Notes: generated from the letters alone by a model not told the origin. A stretch of DNA of 64,000 nt from Planctomycetaceae bacterium (GCA_013823135.1 PNLP01000012.1:62001-126000), one strand, 5' to 3'. Shown: positions 1 through 8,543, numbered from the stretch's first letter. Program-made: numbers and translations.

Positions 1-1046
1 GTGACGACCTTGCTAACTTCCGCCATCTGTGCTCCCGAAATCTTGTCCGGGGTATCGCTTAACTTGTGCCAGTGGGGGTAATCGAAGTCGATGATGTCCA
101 CGGTTGGGATGCCGGCACGGTTCAATGCGAGGTGGTCGTCCATCACTTCGTGGCCCGCCTCGAACTTGAACGACTTGGCACCGACCGCACGCGCCACGGT
201 CCACAGTTGTTCGACCAACTTCGGGGCCAGCGTGTTGGAGAACTGCTCCACCTTGAGTTGAGCGTCCTTCCCCGCGAACAGGTCGAACAGGATGCCGGCG
301 TCGTAGCGGAACTTGCGTTTGTCCTTCGTCTTGGCGTACTCCTCGGCGAAGTACTCCGAACCGAAGAAGTACTTGTCGCCGCCGCCGAGTTGGTTCGTCT
401 CGAAGACGTACTCCTCACCATCGAAGAACACGAAGTCCACGCCAAACTCGGACTTGAGATCCTTCATGTGGTGCCCGAGTTCCATCAGGAAGGCGACCCC
501 GCTGGTTCCGTCGTTGGCACTGACGAACGGCTTGTTCCAGTTCCCGCGAATCGCTTCCTGGTCGGCAATGGGGCGGGTGTCGTAGTGAGTGGTGAGCGCC
601 ACGCGGCGAGTCTTCTCGGGGTTCCACGAGACGATGAGGTTCACCATCTCCGTGTCGGCCTTCCGGCTCCGCTGGCGTGCCTTGAACTCCTGCCGTGTGA
701 TGGTCGCGCCGAGATCCTTGAAGTGCTTCTCGATCAACTCTTGTTGCTTCTTCATCCCTTCGGATGCGCTGATCCGCGGGCCAATGTCGCAGAGTTGCTT
801 GAGGTACTTCAACGCACGGTCGCCATCGAACTTCACCCCGGCGGTGTCGTCCTTGCCGTCGCCCGCCGTGCCGAACTCGGTCTTCTTCGGCTGACCGTTA
901 TCCTCGGCCGCGCCCTGCATCACGGGAAGTTGCGGAGTCTCCGGTTGCACCGCCGACGTGGGGCTTTGGGTCATCCACCACATCGCCGCGCCTCCCCCGG
1001 CAACGAGCAGCGTTACGCTGAGCAACCATCCGAAACCATTCGACAT
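1..1046 (-). CDS. M28-family zinc aminopeptidase / glutaminyl cyclase-like protein, 3' end cut by window edge
   Basis: The reading frame runs from an ATG at 1046 to the left edge with no stop, so the C-terminus is missing (348 residues visible). A single N-terminal hydrophobic segment (about residues 6-23) suggests a membrane-anchored or exported protein, followed by an acidic, low-complexity linker to about residue 60. The M28 metal-site pattern is intact: His154 in THYDTR, Asp179 in SANDGTSG, the Glu pair 211-212 in FFDGEEY, an Asp in ILFDLF, and His325/His327 in HWHKLSDTPD. The THYDTRP and late HWHxxxDT pattern resembles the glutaminyl-peptide cyclotransferase branch as much as aminopeptidases, so the exact reaction is open. 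Family membership is firm. It is divergent from the sigma factor gene at 1630. Confidence 0.85.
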   Translation of the reverse strand, partial: MSNGFGWLLSVTLLVAGGGAAMWWMTQSPTSAVQPETPQLPVMQGAAEDNGQPKKTEFGTAGDGKDDTAGVKFDGDRALKYLKQLCDIGPRISASEGMKKQQELIEKHFKDLGATITRQEFKARQRSRKADTEMVNLIVSWNPEKTRRVALTTHYDTRPIADQEAIRGNWNKPFVSANDGTSGVAFLMELGHHMKDLKSEFGVDFVFFDGEEYVFETNQLGGGDKYFFGSEYFAEEYAKTKDKRKFRYDAGILFDLFAGKDAQLKVEQFSNTLAPKLVEQLWTVARAVGAKSFKFEAGHEVMDDHLALNRAGIPTVDIIDFDYPHWHKLSDTPDKISGAQMAEVSKVV

Positions 1047-1629
1047 GGGAACCTCCGATTGCGGAGTGCGGGCCTCGGATATTGGAATGAATGACGCCCA
1101 TTCCGCGCTCCGGGTTCCGCATTCCGAACTCCCCGTCTGCCCATCTTACCGGAGACGCCGACCCGCCGCGAGTCGGCAGCGCGAAACCCGATCGAATTGT
1201 AAATCTTCCCCTTTCGGACGCTGCCAACCGTCGGCATATACGCCCTCCTTGAGCAACGGATGAGCAGTCGCCGGTGCAGCCTGTTGGGGAACGGGTTGTA
1301 CCTCCTGCACAAAGTCAGCGACCTGACCGGGTCATCCCGGTCGCGGTGTCGTCGCCGTTCTCGCCGACAAGGCGGGGCCGAGGCTCAAGGTTCTCCTGAG
1401 TTCCTGCTGGTTTTCCTGCATGAACCTGGAGCTGTGGTCGATACTTGATCGGTGAGTGCCGGTGCCTACCCGCCTGGTATCTCGGGGGATGGGCGAGTTG
1501 GAATGATCGCGTCGGTTCTGGGGGCGAAAGCCACCGGATCGAAATGCCTGCGGGGGACTCACGCCGAGAAACCGGAGTGAGTAACAGGCCACGCGACACG
1601 ACGACTCGCCATTCAGGGAGGATTCGATC
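1047..1629. other. 583-base divergent intergenic region
   Basis: No convincing gene. It separates two divergent genes and so must hold both promoters, but I see no clear promoter pair. Bases 1057-1137 contain imperfect inverted copies of a short GCGGANTGCGG-like string (near 1061-1071 and, inverted, 1113-1126), similar in style to the intergenic palindromes elsewhere in the window but poorly conserved. An AGGGAGG ribosome-binding site at 1615-1621 serves the downstream sigma factor. Confidence 0.5.
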
Positions 1630-2409
1630 GTGGTGCAACTCGAGACGGATATTCAGGCTGTTTGGCACGAGTACCGCGAGCGTCCGACTGTCGAGCTACG
1701 CAATCGACTTGTCGAGCGGTATTTGTCGCTGGTCAAATACAACGCCGAGCGCATCTGGTCGCGACTTCCCGACGGCGTGGAACTCGATGACCTCATCAGC
1801 GCCGGCGTGTTCGGCCTGATGGACGCGATCGACGCGTTCGACCTGACCCGCGGCGTGAAGTTCGAGACGTACTGCGTCCCCCGTATTCGCGGGGCGATGC
1901 TGGACGAACTCCGCACGATGGACTGGGTGCCGCGTTTGGTTCGCAGCAAGGCGACCAAGACGGAAGCCGCCCGCAAGGCACTGGAAGCCGCTCTGGGCCG
2001 ACCGCCAACACCTGAGGAACTCGCGGAAAAGCTCGGCATCCCGAAGGAGCAGATCGACGCTCACCTCGGCGAGGCGACCGCGGTCAACCTCGTGTCGCTG
2101 AACAAGAAGTGGTACGAAACGGACAGCTACAAGGACGTCCGCGAGATCGACATTCTCGAGGACAAGAAGGCGGAAGACCCGACGGGCCGCCTCCAGAACC
2201 GCGACCTGATGAAGCTCGTGACCCGCGGCCTGAACCGCAACGAGCGCCTGATCGTCATCCTCTACTACTACGAGGAGATGACGATGAAGGAAATCGGCGC
2301 GACGCTGAACCTGAGCGAGAGCCGTGTGAGCCAGATGCACTCGAGCATCGTGTCTCGCCTGCAAGCCCACCTCGCCAAGCGCAAGGCCGAATTCAACAAC
2401 GACAACTGA
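1630..2409 (+). CDS. FliA/WhiG-type RNA polymerase sigma factor (sigma-28 family)
   Basis: 259 residues. It directs RNA polymerase to a sigma-28-type promoter set. Region 2 (about residues 20-95) carries the typical LSLVKYNAERI and DLISAGVFGLMDAIDAFD strings and the RIRGAMLDELRTMDWVPR segment characteristic of FliA/WhiG/SigB-like sigmas. Region 3 follows (about 115-160), and region 4 (about 205-250) contains NERLIVILYYYEEMTMKEIG and a helix-turn-helix ending LNLSESRVSQMHS. The start is GTG at 1630, eight bases after AGGGAGG; GTG at 1633 is an alternative. No flagellar or chemotaxis gene, and no anti-sigma gene, lies nearby in this window, so the regulon cannot be read from context. A hairpin terminator follows. 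Confidence 0.9.
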   Translation: MVQLETDIQAVWHEYRERPTVELRNRLVERYLSLVKYNAERIWSRLPDGVELDDLISAGVFGLMDAIDAFDLTRGVKFETYCVPRIRGAMLDELRTMDWVPRLVRSKATKTEAARKALEAALGRPPTPEELAEKLGIPKEQIDAHLGEATAVNLVSLNKKWYETDSYKDVREIDILEDKKAEDPTGRLQNRDLMKLVTRGLNRNERLIVILYYYEEMTMKEIGATLNLSESRVSQMHSSIVSRLQAHLAKRKAEFNNDN

Positions 2410-2434
2410 GTGATGAGTAAACGTGAATTGACGC

Positions 2435-2460
2435 ACGTCCGGCGAAAGCCGGGCGTTTCT
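2435..2460 (+). terminator. Rho-independent terminator-like hairpin after the sigma factor gene
   Basis: Nine-base stem 2435-2443 pairing with 2448-2456 (one G-T pair), GAAA tetraloop, followed by TTTCT. It lies 25 bases past the stop codon at 2409. Confidence 0.7.
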
Positions 2461-2575
2461 GATTCCGGGTTGTTCAGCAATTAGCAGGCGTCGGCGAAGG
2501 TGAGTTCGAGGGGCACGGCGAGGTCAGACGCGGGGGTCTTATCTTTTTGATAACCCACCACCCGACCGAATGAGG

Positions 2576-3685
2576 TTACTTCCCCGGCGCCTTCCCTGCC
2601 AGAACGGTGTCGAACAGTTTGTACGCGGCTTCACGCATCTCGGGTGGAAAGTCGTGGCCGCCGTCGGGGTGCTCGACTCGCAGGCGGTCGGGCTTATCGT
2701 ACAGCTTGAACACCGGTTGGGCGGCCTTGGCGATGCGGTCCACGCTATCCGCCTTGAAGTTGCTGTCTTCCTTCGGTGCGATGATGAGGACGTGTCGCGG
2801 GGCCAGCGCACCGATCAGTTCTTGGAAGTCGAATGGGATGTCGGCGAGCTTTCCCTTGTAGTCGGCCAACTTCAGCATGTAGCGAGTCTGACACCAACCC
2901 TTCTCCGGCTGCCAGTTCTCCTCCTTGCCGCCGTAATAGTCGAGGAACGAGTCGAGTCCGCAACTCGACACCACCACCTTCAGCCGATCGTCGAACACAG
3001 CGGTGAACACGGAGTTGTGGCCGCCCAGCGAGTGGCCGATGGTGCCCATCGCCTTCGCATCCACGAACGGCAGTGTTTCCAGGTAGTCGAGGCCGCGGAT
3101 GTTGTCCCACACCGCCTTCAGCGTGCCGCTCTCCCAGCCGAGCTTTTTCACATCGGGTTGGTATTTCGCCAGCAGCGGGTAGTTCGGCGCGAGCGTGACG
3201 TAGCCTCGCTCGGCGAGTTCGCTCGCGTAACTGCGGTTCGGCCGCTTCCCCAGCCCGACCACGGTTCCGTGGCCGACCGTATTGTCCGTGCCGTGCAGAC
3301 AGAGGATCGCCGGAACCTTGCGGTCGCCCTTGAGAACGTCCTTGGGAAGGCACAGATACGCCGGCACTCGCGAGCCCGGCTCCGACTCGTAACTGATGAG
3401 CCGTCGCACGTACTTCCCGCAATCGACCTCCTCTTCCAGCTTCACATCGAGCGGACAGCGTTTCTCCTTTCCGGGGAGCTTGCCCATCACCGTTTCCATG
3501 CCACGAACCACCTCGGCCCGGCGCTTTGCCCAGTCCTCTGTCGTTCGTACGTCACGCGGCTTGCTGTCTTCTCCGCGATACAAAAGCAGGTTATCGCGGG
3601 GCAACCGCGGTGCGGGCGGGTCTGCGGCCGAAGCTGCGGTGAAGCAGCCATACAGCACGGTCACGAGTACAAGAGTGCGTGGCAT
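2576..3685 (-). CDS. Secreted alpha/beta hydrolase (acetyl xylan esterase / dienelactone hydrolase-like)
   Basis: 369 residues from ATG 3685, chosen because it begins a clean signal peptide (MPRTLVLVTVLYGCFTAASA) and has GGGAG about six bases upstream; an in-frame start nine codons earlier (3712) would put charged residues in front of it. The fold is recognisable: oxyanion strand ILCLHGTDN, nucleophile elbow GHSLGG (Ser at about 217), an acid candidate in the IIAPKEDSNF strand, and a catalytic His in GGHDFP (about 343) near the end. This pattern suits a periplasmic carboxylester hydrolase acting on acylated sugars or plant-wall material. The substrate is inferred from family resemblance only. 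It is convergent with the sigma gene and divergent from the gene at 4028. Confidence 0.8.
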   Translation of the reverse strand: MPRTLVLVTVLYGCFTAASAADPPAPRLPRDNLLLYRGEDSKPRDVRTTEDWAKRRAEVVRGMETVMGKLPGKEKRCPLDVKLEEEVDCGKYVRRLISYESEPGSRVPAYLCLPKDVLKGDRKVPAILCLHGTDNTVGHGTVVGLGKRPNRSYASELAERGYVTLAPNYPLLAKYQPDVKKLGWESGTLKAVWDNIRGLDYLETLPFVDAKAMGTIGHSLGGHNSVFTAVFDDRLKVVVSSCGLDSFLDYYGGKEENWQPEKGWCQTRYMLKLADYKGKLADIPFDFQELIGALAPRHVLIIAPKEDSNFKADSVDRIAKAAQPVFKLYDKPDRLRVEHPDGGHDFPPEMREAAYKLFDTVLAGKAPGK

Positions 3686-3829
3686 TTCCGTCTCCCGTGA
3701 GAAGATGAACAAAGTGACATGGAGTGTACGCGGGATGAGACAGGCGTGAAACCAAAACCGAGTATGATCCGACGCGATTCGTAGTGAAGCTCGAAATTAT
3801 CCTAATGATCTTTCTTCCAGACAGGTCTT

Positions 3830-3879
3830 CGGTTCCAGAACGGTTCCAGACATGGGTGGGCAAACCGCGTGGAACCGAT
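3830..3879. repeat. Short direct repeat and GGTTCC/GGAACC palindrome in the 3686-4027 intergenic region
   Basis: CGGTTCCAGA occurs at 3830-3839 and again at 3841-3850. The second copy starts a stretch with GGGTGGG and ends in GGAACC at about 3871-3876, forming an interrupted inverted repeat. A similar arrangement lies at 53930-53969, also about 145 bases before a plus-strand gene for an exported protein. The rest of this 342-base divergent gap shows nothing I can name. Confidence 0.4.
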
Positions 3880-4027
3880 GTGACACATCCTTGATCGGCG
3901 ACCACGGACGCTTCCGGAGCCTACTGCAATACCCGACCTGGCCATTGCGCCGTGTTCAATCTTGTCCTGCGGCGTGCGAACTAGGATGATGGGGATGCTG
4001 CGTTCATGTTCCGAAAAGGAGATTCCG

Positions 4028-4912
4028 ATGCGTGGATTGTTGATGGCGGGCGGGCTCGTCGCGGCGTTGGTCGCCGCAGGTGGATACGGAACGGCCCGAC
4101 CCGCGGCCGAGGACAAGACCTACGACCTCCGCGGCCCAGCCCCGACGAAGGGACAGGTCTTCGTCAGCAAGATGACGCTCAAGATCAAGGACGCCGACAC
4201 CACGCTCAAGGTGATGGGCCAGACGCTCAAGCTGAAAATGACCATGAACGTCCTCGGCGAGGAAGAGCAAAAGGTTCTCGCGGTGGACGGCCGAAACGTG
4301 ACCAAGTGCCAGAGCAAAATCGTGAAGGAGCGAGCCGAGATCACCACCGACTTCGGCGGCATGAAACAAGAGATGACGCAACCGACGGAACTGGAAGGCG
4401 AGATCGTCATCAGCGAGCGCGCCGGCGACAAGTGGAAGCACTCGCTGGTGGACACGAAACCGACCGACAAGCAGAAGAAGGAACTCGACAACCGCAACGG
4501 CATCGAGAACGAGGACGACCTCTACCCAGCCGAAAAGGTGAAGGTCGGCCACATGTGGAAGGTCGAGGCCAAGGCACTCACCAAGCTGTTCGGGAACTCG
4601 TTCACGGACATCAAGGGCGAGTTGAGCCAGAAGTTCGCCAAGCTCGAAGAAGTCGACGGCGAACAATGTGCGGTGGTCGAATCGGAAGGGTCTGTGAAGG
4701 GGAAGATGAAGGACGACGACGGCATGCCGACGCTGGACGTCGAGATGGATCTCAAGGTCAAATCGTGGCGATCGCTGAAGACCGGCGTTGAGGTGAAGGG
4801 CACGTTCGAAGGGAAGATCAAACTAGCCGGGAAGCAGAAGATCGACGATGCACCCGTGGACATCACGCTGTCGGGCCCGCTGTCTGGTGAGAGCGCAACG
4901 AAGTTGAAGTGA
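4028..4912 (+). CDS. Secreted protein of unknown function, beta-rich
   Basis: 294 residues. The start at 4028 is supported by AAAAGGAG at 4014-4021 and by the signal peptide it opens (MRGLLMAGGLVAALVAAGG, then GTARPAAED). An in-frame ATG 22 codons upstream lacks these supports. The mature part is very rich in Lys, Asp, Glu and Thr, with alternating short beta-strand-like stretches (for example TTLKVMGQTLKLKMTMNVLGE) and a C-terminal strand series, suggesting a beta-sandwich or barrel-like periplasmic protein. No cysteine pairs or catalytic motif were found. I do not recognise a characterised family. Similar 'hypothetical secreted' proteins are common in planctomycetes. A strong terminator follows directly, so it is probably a single-gene transcript. 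Confidence 0.75.
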   Translation: MRGLLMAGGLVAALVAAGGYGTARPAAEDKTYDLRGPAPTKGQVFVSKMTLKIKDADTTLKVMGQTLKLKMTMNVLGEEEQKVLAVDGRNVTKCQSKIVKERAEITTDFGGMKQEMTQPTELEGEIVISERAGDKWKHSLVDTKPTDKQKKELDNRNGIENEDDLYPAEKVKVGHMWKVEAKALTKLFGNSFTDIKGELSQKFAKLEEVDGEQCAVVESEGSVKGKMKDDDGMPTLDVEMDLKVKSWRSLKTGVEVKGTFEGKIKLAGKQKIDDAPVDITLSGPLSGESATKLK

Positions 4913-4937
4913 ATTCCACCACGTGACTGAAAACCAA

Positions 4938-4964
4938 CGCCCACCCAAAAGGTGGGCGATTTTT
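4938..4964 (+). terminator. Rho-independent terminator
   Basis: Perfect eight-base stem CGCCCACC (4938-4945) with GGTGGGCG (4951-4958), CAAAA loop, then ATTTTT. It follows the stop at 4912 by 25 bases and lies at the tail of the convergent phosphatase gene (stop at 4963), so it may serve both strands. Confidence 0.85.
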
Positions 4965-5736
4965 ATGCGCTGTGAAGGATCGCGAGGGTCTCGGCGTGAA
5001 CCTTCCCGTTGGTGGCGAGCACGTCTGGGCGGTGGATGGTAGGGTTGTCGTCCCAATCGGTGAACTTGCCGCCAGCTTCCTCGACAATGGCTTTCGTTGC
5101 TGCAACGTCCCACGCATTGACGCCGTGTTCGACCATCACGTCGGCCGCACCTTCCGCAACCAGCACGAAGCCATAGAAGTCGCCGTAGCCACGCTGCCGA
5201 GCCGTTCGGCTCGCCAGTTCGACGAATGCCTTCTCTCGACCAGCCCGTGTGAACCAGCCGATGCTGGAATAGCAGAGGAGCGAGTCCGCGAGTTTGGACA
5301 CATTGGAAACCTGGATCTTGCGTTCATTCATGAACGCACCACCGCCCCGGAGCGCACGGTATGTCATGCCGAAGACGGGGATGTACGCGATGCCGCCGAT
5401 CTGCTCGCCCTTGTATTCCAGGCCGATGAGTGTGGCCCAGATGGGGACGTGCCGGATGAACGACTTCGTGCCGTCGATGGGGTCGATGATCCAGCGGAAG
5501 CCACTGGTCCCGGGTTGGTCGCCGTACTCTTCGCCCAGAAAACCGTCGTTCGGGAACGCCTTGGTCACCATCGCACGGATGAGTTCCTCGGCCTGTTTAT
5601 CCGCGATGGTCACGGGGCTCTTGTCGGCCTTGTGCTCGACGTCGAACGTGGTTTCGTAGTAAGTGCGGGCCAGATCGCCGGCCTTGTGTGCGGCCTCAGT
5701 TGCAAGATCGTAGCGAGTACGCCAGTCAGAGTTCAT
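4963..5736 (-). CDS. hisN: Inositol monophosphatase-family phosphatase, probably histidinol-phosphatase (HisN type)
   Basis: 257 residues from ATG 5736. The Mg-binding motifs of the family are complete: LGEEYG (Glu pair), WIIDPIDGTKSFI (Asp-x-Ile-Asp-Gly-Thr) and WDVAA. In this superfamily, a WIIDPIDGTKSF string followed by a short variable strand is the pattern seen in HisN-type histidinol-phosphatases, which remove phosphate from L-histidinol phosphate in histidine synthesis. Inositol-1-phosphatase or a 3'-phosphoadenosine phosphatase are weaker alternatives. The gene closes a four-gene minus-strand run that also contains trpF, another amino-acid biosynthesis gene, which mildly favours HisN. 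The frame is open further upstream, to 6027, but that part overlaps the ROK gene and lacks family similarity. Confidence 0.8.
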   Translation of the reverse strand: MNSDWRTRYDLATEAAHKAGDLARTYYETTFDVEHKADKSPVTIADKQAEELIRAMVTKAFPNDGFLGEEYGDQPGTSGFRWIIDPIDGTKSFIRHVPIWATLIGLEYKGEQIGGIAYIPVFGMTYRALRGGGAFMNERKIQVSNVSKLADSLLCYSSIGWFTRAGREKAFVELASRTARQRGYGDFYGFVLVAEGAADVMVEHGVNAWDVAATKAIVEEAGGKFTDWDDNPTIHRPDVLATNGKVHAETLAILHSA

Positions 5737-5845
5737 GGAATTGTTCGTCGTGTGTTGTTCGTTAGGAGTTGGGAGAACGGGCGTGGGATTCTGGTCTTCC
5801 CGACACCCATCAGCCGATATCCAACCGCCCACAACCATTTCTTGG

Positions 5846-6817
5846 TCAGGCCACTTCCACCGCAGTGTGTGCCGGTGGGTGAGCCTTTGCATAAGCGGCG
5901 CATCCGATAATTCCGGAGTCGTCGCCGAGCGATGCTGACACGCACCGAACACCCGTCGCAGCTCCAGGCAGCGTGTAGCGTTGAGCGATTTCCCAAATGC
6001 GTTCGATGAAAGTATCGCCCAGCGCACCGGTCACTCCGCCACCAATCACAATCACCTCGGGGCTGAGGAAATTCACCACGCCACCAAGCGCTGCACCGAG
6101 AGCACGCGCCGCGTCGTCCACAAGTTGCACGGCGATGGGATCATCCTTTTGGTAATACTCTGCCAGTTGCGAGCTGCGAACACTGGCGAGGTCGATCCCC
6201 TTCCATTCCTTGCGAACACGCTTCGGAGAGTCGTCGAGAATCTCCTTGGCGCGTTTCATCATGTGCTTTCTGCCAGCAATCCCTTCCAGTTCCGTGCCCT
6301 GCCGCCAGTGCAGGATCATGTGCCCGATTTCACCAGCGTTCCCGTTGAAACCTGAGTACAACTCGCCGTTCAGGATCAACCCGCCGCCGACACCAGTACC
6401 GACGAACACGCCCAACACGTTCCTCGCACCGTGCGCTGCTCCGTGGGCGAACTCCCCATAAGTGCCCATTCGCACGTCGTTCTCGACGACAAGTGGCCAA
6501 CGCCAACCGGCGGGCATGAGCGGCTTCAGGTCCACGTCGTGCCAGTCGAGGTTCGGAGCAAACTTCACCTTGGTTGTGCCCAGTTCAATCTGCCCAGGGA
6601 TGCCGATTCCCATGCCACGAATCTGGGCGGGATCGACGTTCGCTTCCTTCATAACCGCCTCGACGCCCTGCACGATTCGGCCGAAAACCCCCGTCGGCCC
6701 ACCTTCAGCAGATGTTGGCTGTTTTGAACGCGCGAGCAGTTTCAGGTCGTCGTCGAACAACCCGGACAGGATTTTGGTCCCGCCGAGATCGACGCCCAGC
6801 CAGTAGCCTGCGCTCAT
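5846..6817 (-). CDS. ROK-family sugar kinase (glucokinase-like) lacking the zinc cluster
   Basis: 323 residues. ATG 6817 has AGGA about nine bases upstream and opens MSAGYWLGVDLGGTK, the usual ROK start; an in-frame start 11 codons upstream (6850) is less likely. The ATP-binding GVDLGGTK and second phosphate motif VFVGTGVGGGLI are present, as is the catalytic Asp in VENDVRMG and the sugar-binding GEIGHM. ROK proteins usually follow this with CxCGxxGCxE; here the equivalent is WRQGTELEGIAG, with no cysteines, so the structural zinc is missing. The product is most likely a cytoplasmic hexose kinase, specificity unknown. It sits 81 bases after trpF in the same direction. Confidence 0.82.
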   Translation of the reverse strand: MSAGYWLGVDLGGTKILSGLFDDDLKLLARSKQPTSAEGGPTGVFGRIVQGVEAVMKEANVDPAQIRGMGIGIPGQIELGTTKVKFAPNLDWHDVDLKPLMPAGWRWPLVVENDVRMGTYGEFAHGAAHGARNVLGVFVGTGVGGGLILNGELYSGFNGNAGEIGHMILHWRQGTELEGIAGRKHMMKRAKEILDDSPKRVRKEWKGIDLASVRSSQLAEYYQKDDPIAVQLVDDAARALGAALGGVVNFLSPEVIVIGGGVTGALGDTFIERIWEIAQRYTLPGAATGVRCVSASLGDDSGIIGCAAYAKAHPPAHTAVEVA

Positions 6818-6898
6818 ACCAAATTCCTGTGGAGTGATTCCGGACTTCAATGCTGCTTCCGGGTTACGCCGGCTATTGTAAGGACGAATTGCGTTCGC

Positions 6899-7555
6899 TC
6901 AACGAGATTCGGGCTGGGAAACGGCAGCCCGGGCAATCTTCACAAATCGGGCAACTTTGCCAGGATCTTTCTTGCCTGGTGCGAATTCGACCCCACTGGC
7001 AACATCCACCCCCCACGGTCGAACAACCGCAATTGCTTCGGCGACGTTCTCCGGAGTCAGCCCACCCGCGAGGATCAGAGGCACGCCGGGATCGAAACCG
7101 CGAAGCAATTCCCACGGCGCGACGTGCCCTGTGCCGCCCATTTCACCAGCAACAAATGAGTCGATTAGAACCGCCGCAGGACGGCGGTTCTCGGCTGTCG
7201 CAGCTTCGACAAACTTGCGAATGTACTCCAACCCCGTGGCGTCCTTGACGCGAAACGCCGGGACGTGTGCGAACGGGAACGTGTCTTCCTCAGGCGGGCG
7301 TTCCTCATAGGTCTGCACGCCACGCAACCCGAGTTGAAACGCAACAGCACACACCTGTCGCAATGGCATCCCGACGAACACGCCGACCGGCGCTGTGAAC
7401 GCCGGCAACGCTCGCACGAGCGAGACTGCCTGTGCGGGTGTGACGAACCTTGGCGACTTGGGGTAAAAGTTCAGCCCGACGGCGTCGGCACCGGCATCGG
7501 CAGCGAAGCGAGCGTCTTCAGGCGTCGTGACGCCGCAAATCTTGATGCGAATCAT
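6899..7555 (-). CDS. trpF: Phosphoribosylanthranilate isomerase (tryptophan biosynthesis)
   Basis: 218 residues. It catalyses the Amadori rearrangement of phosphoribosylanthranilate to CdRP, the third step of the pathway from chorismate to tryptophan. The TIM-barrel signatures are clear: IKICGVTTPEDA at the N-terminus with the catalytic Cys, GADAVGLNFYPKSPR, VGVFVG, the LIDS strand bearing the catalytic Asp, and LAGGLTPENV with a DVASGVEFAPGKKD phosphate site near the end. ATG 7555 is chosen because MIRIKICG is the family start; the upstream extension to 7609 runs into the neighbouring gene. No other trp gene is nearby. It is flanked by two ROK kinase genes in the same orientation (43 and 81 bases apart). 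Confidence 0.93.
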   Translation of the reverse strand: MIRIKICGVTTPEDARFAADAGADAVGLNFYPKSPRFVTPAQAVSLVRALPAFTAPVGVFVGMPLRQVCAVAFQLGLRGVQTYEERPPEEDTFPFAHVPAFRVKDATGLEYIRKFVEAATAENRRPAAVLIDSFVAGEMGGTGHVAPWELLRGFDPGVPLILAGGLTPENVAEAIAVVRPWGVDVASGVEFAPGKKDPGKVARFVKIARAAVSQPESR

Positions 7556-7598
7556 GTTTCCCCAGCCGCTTGCGGCTTCGCGTGTTCGCTGATGCAGT

Positions 7599-8543
7599 TT
7601 ACCCGCCAAGCTTCTTGCGAGCCAAGGCCAGCGCCCCGTGAATGACCACTTCCTCGCCGAGCGCCGCAGGCACGATGTCCGTTAGCCCGGCAAACGCGCC
7701 CATTCCGCGCTCGGACTGATAGCGGCGGATCGGCTCAAAGAAGAGTTCCTCTCCAATCAAGGACACGCCGCCTCCAATGATCACTCGCCGGGGACAGAGG
7801 AGCGTAATCATCTGGCGGATTCCGAATGCAAGGTTCTGAACCGCAGCGTCGAGCAAGCCCCGAACTTCTGCGTTGCCGGCCCGCGCTGCCTCCGCGAGTT
7901 GTTTCACCGTGATGGGTCCGGCTTCCAGACCCATGCACCAATGGCCCGCTTCACGAAGATGCAAAGCTGTTGCTTCGATGCCCCAGCCTGCCGACGTTTC
8001 TTCGAGAATGACAAGCCGCTGATCCCGGTAGCGGTCGTACACGAGTAAATGCCCGATCTCCGCAGCACCTTTCCCGACGCCGCGGTAGATTTCGCCGTCG
8101 ATGATGAGTCCGCCGCCAATCCCCGTGCCAACTGTGATGTAGAAGATCGGCGACATCCCCTTCCCTGCACCGAACAGTGCTTCACCCAATCCTGCCACGT
8201 CTGCATCGTTGCACACCACCGCCGGTACACCAACGAGATCGCTGATCCAATCCGCGAGCGGGAAGCCGTCCCACCCCGCGACATGGTGCGACTTGATGAC
8301 CGTTTGCGACTTGTCATCTGTCGGCCCGCCGAAGCCGATGCCGACGCCGCGAAGATGGCCGCGATCGAGATTGGCTTTCGCAAGCAGTTCGGGCACAGCA
8401 GCGACAATCTGTTTGCGAATCCCCTCGCCGCCCTCGGCACGGTCCACGGTGCCACGCCACAACGCCGAGATGACGCCGTCACCGCGACCGAGGCCGAGTT
8501 GGAGCTTGGTGCCGCCGATCTCGATTCCGAGGAACCTGGTCAT
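7599..8543 (-). CDS. ROK-family protein (second, divergent copy), zinc cluster absent
   Basis: 314 residues from ATG 8543, with GAGG upstream. It has FLGIEIGGTKLQ at the start, IGFGGPTD, catalytic Asp in VVCNDADVAGLGE, FYITVGTGIGGGLI and AAEIGHLL, all ROK landmarks. The region after GHLL reads VYDRYRDQ and has none of the CxCGxxGC cysteines. Late VIIGGGVSLIGE and GALALA match the ROK C-terminus. It is clearly related to, but distant from, the ROK protein at 5846-6817. It is likely a cytoplasmic sugar kinase; a transcriptional regulator role is unlikely because there is no N-terminal helix-turn-helix. It begins the co-directional run ROK, trpF, ROK, hisN-like. Confidence 0.8.
   Translation of the reverse strand: MTRFLGIEIGGTKLQLGLGRGDGVISALWRGTVDRAEGGEGIRKQIVAAVPELLAKANLDRGHLRGVGIGFGGPTDDKSQTVIKSHHVAGWDGFPLADWISDLVGVPAVVCNDADVAGLGEALFGAGKGMSPIFYITVGTGIGGGLIIDGEIYRGVGKGAAEIGHLLVYDRYRDQRLVILEETSAGWGIEATALHLREAGHWCMGLEAGPITVKQLAEAARAGNAEVRGLLDAAVQNLAFGIRQMITLLCPRRVIIGGGVSLIGEELFFEPIRRYQSERGMGAFAGLTDIVPAALGEEVVIHGALALARKKLGG

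Noticed and set aside
66..1094. 342-codon plus-strand open frame at the left edge
   Set aside because: Antisense to the M28 peptidase, which has all metal-binding motifs but no stop inside the window.
1057..1137. Nested palindrome like those at 16.9 and 62.2 kb
   Set aside because: The inverted similarity is short and interrupted; I could not build an outer stem with two inner hairpins.
2570..3700. 376-codon plus-strand open frame
   Set aside because: Antisense to the alpha/beta hydrolase with GHSLGG; no motif of its own.
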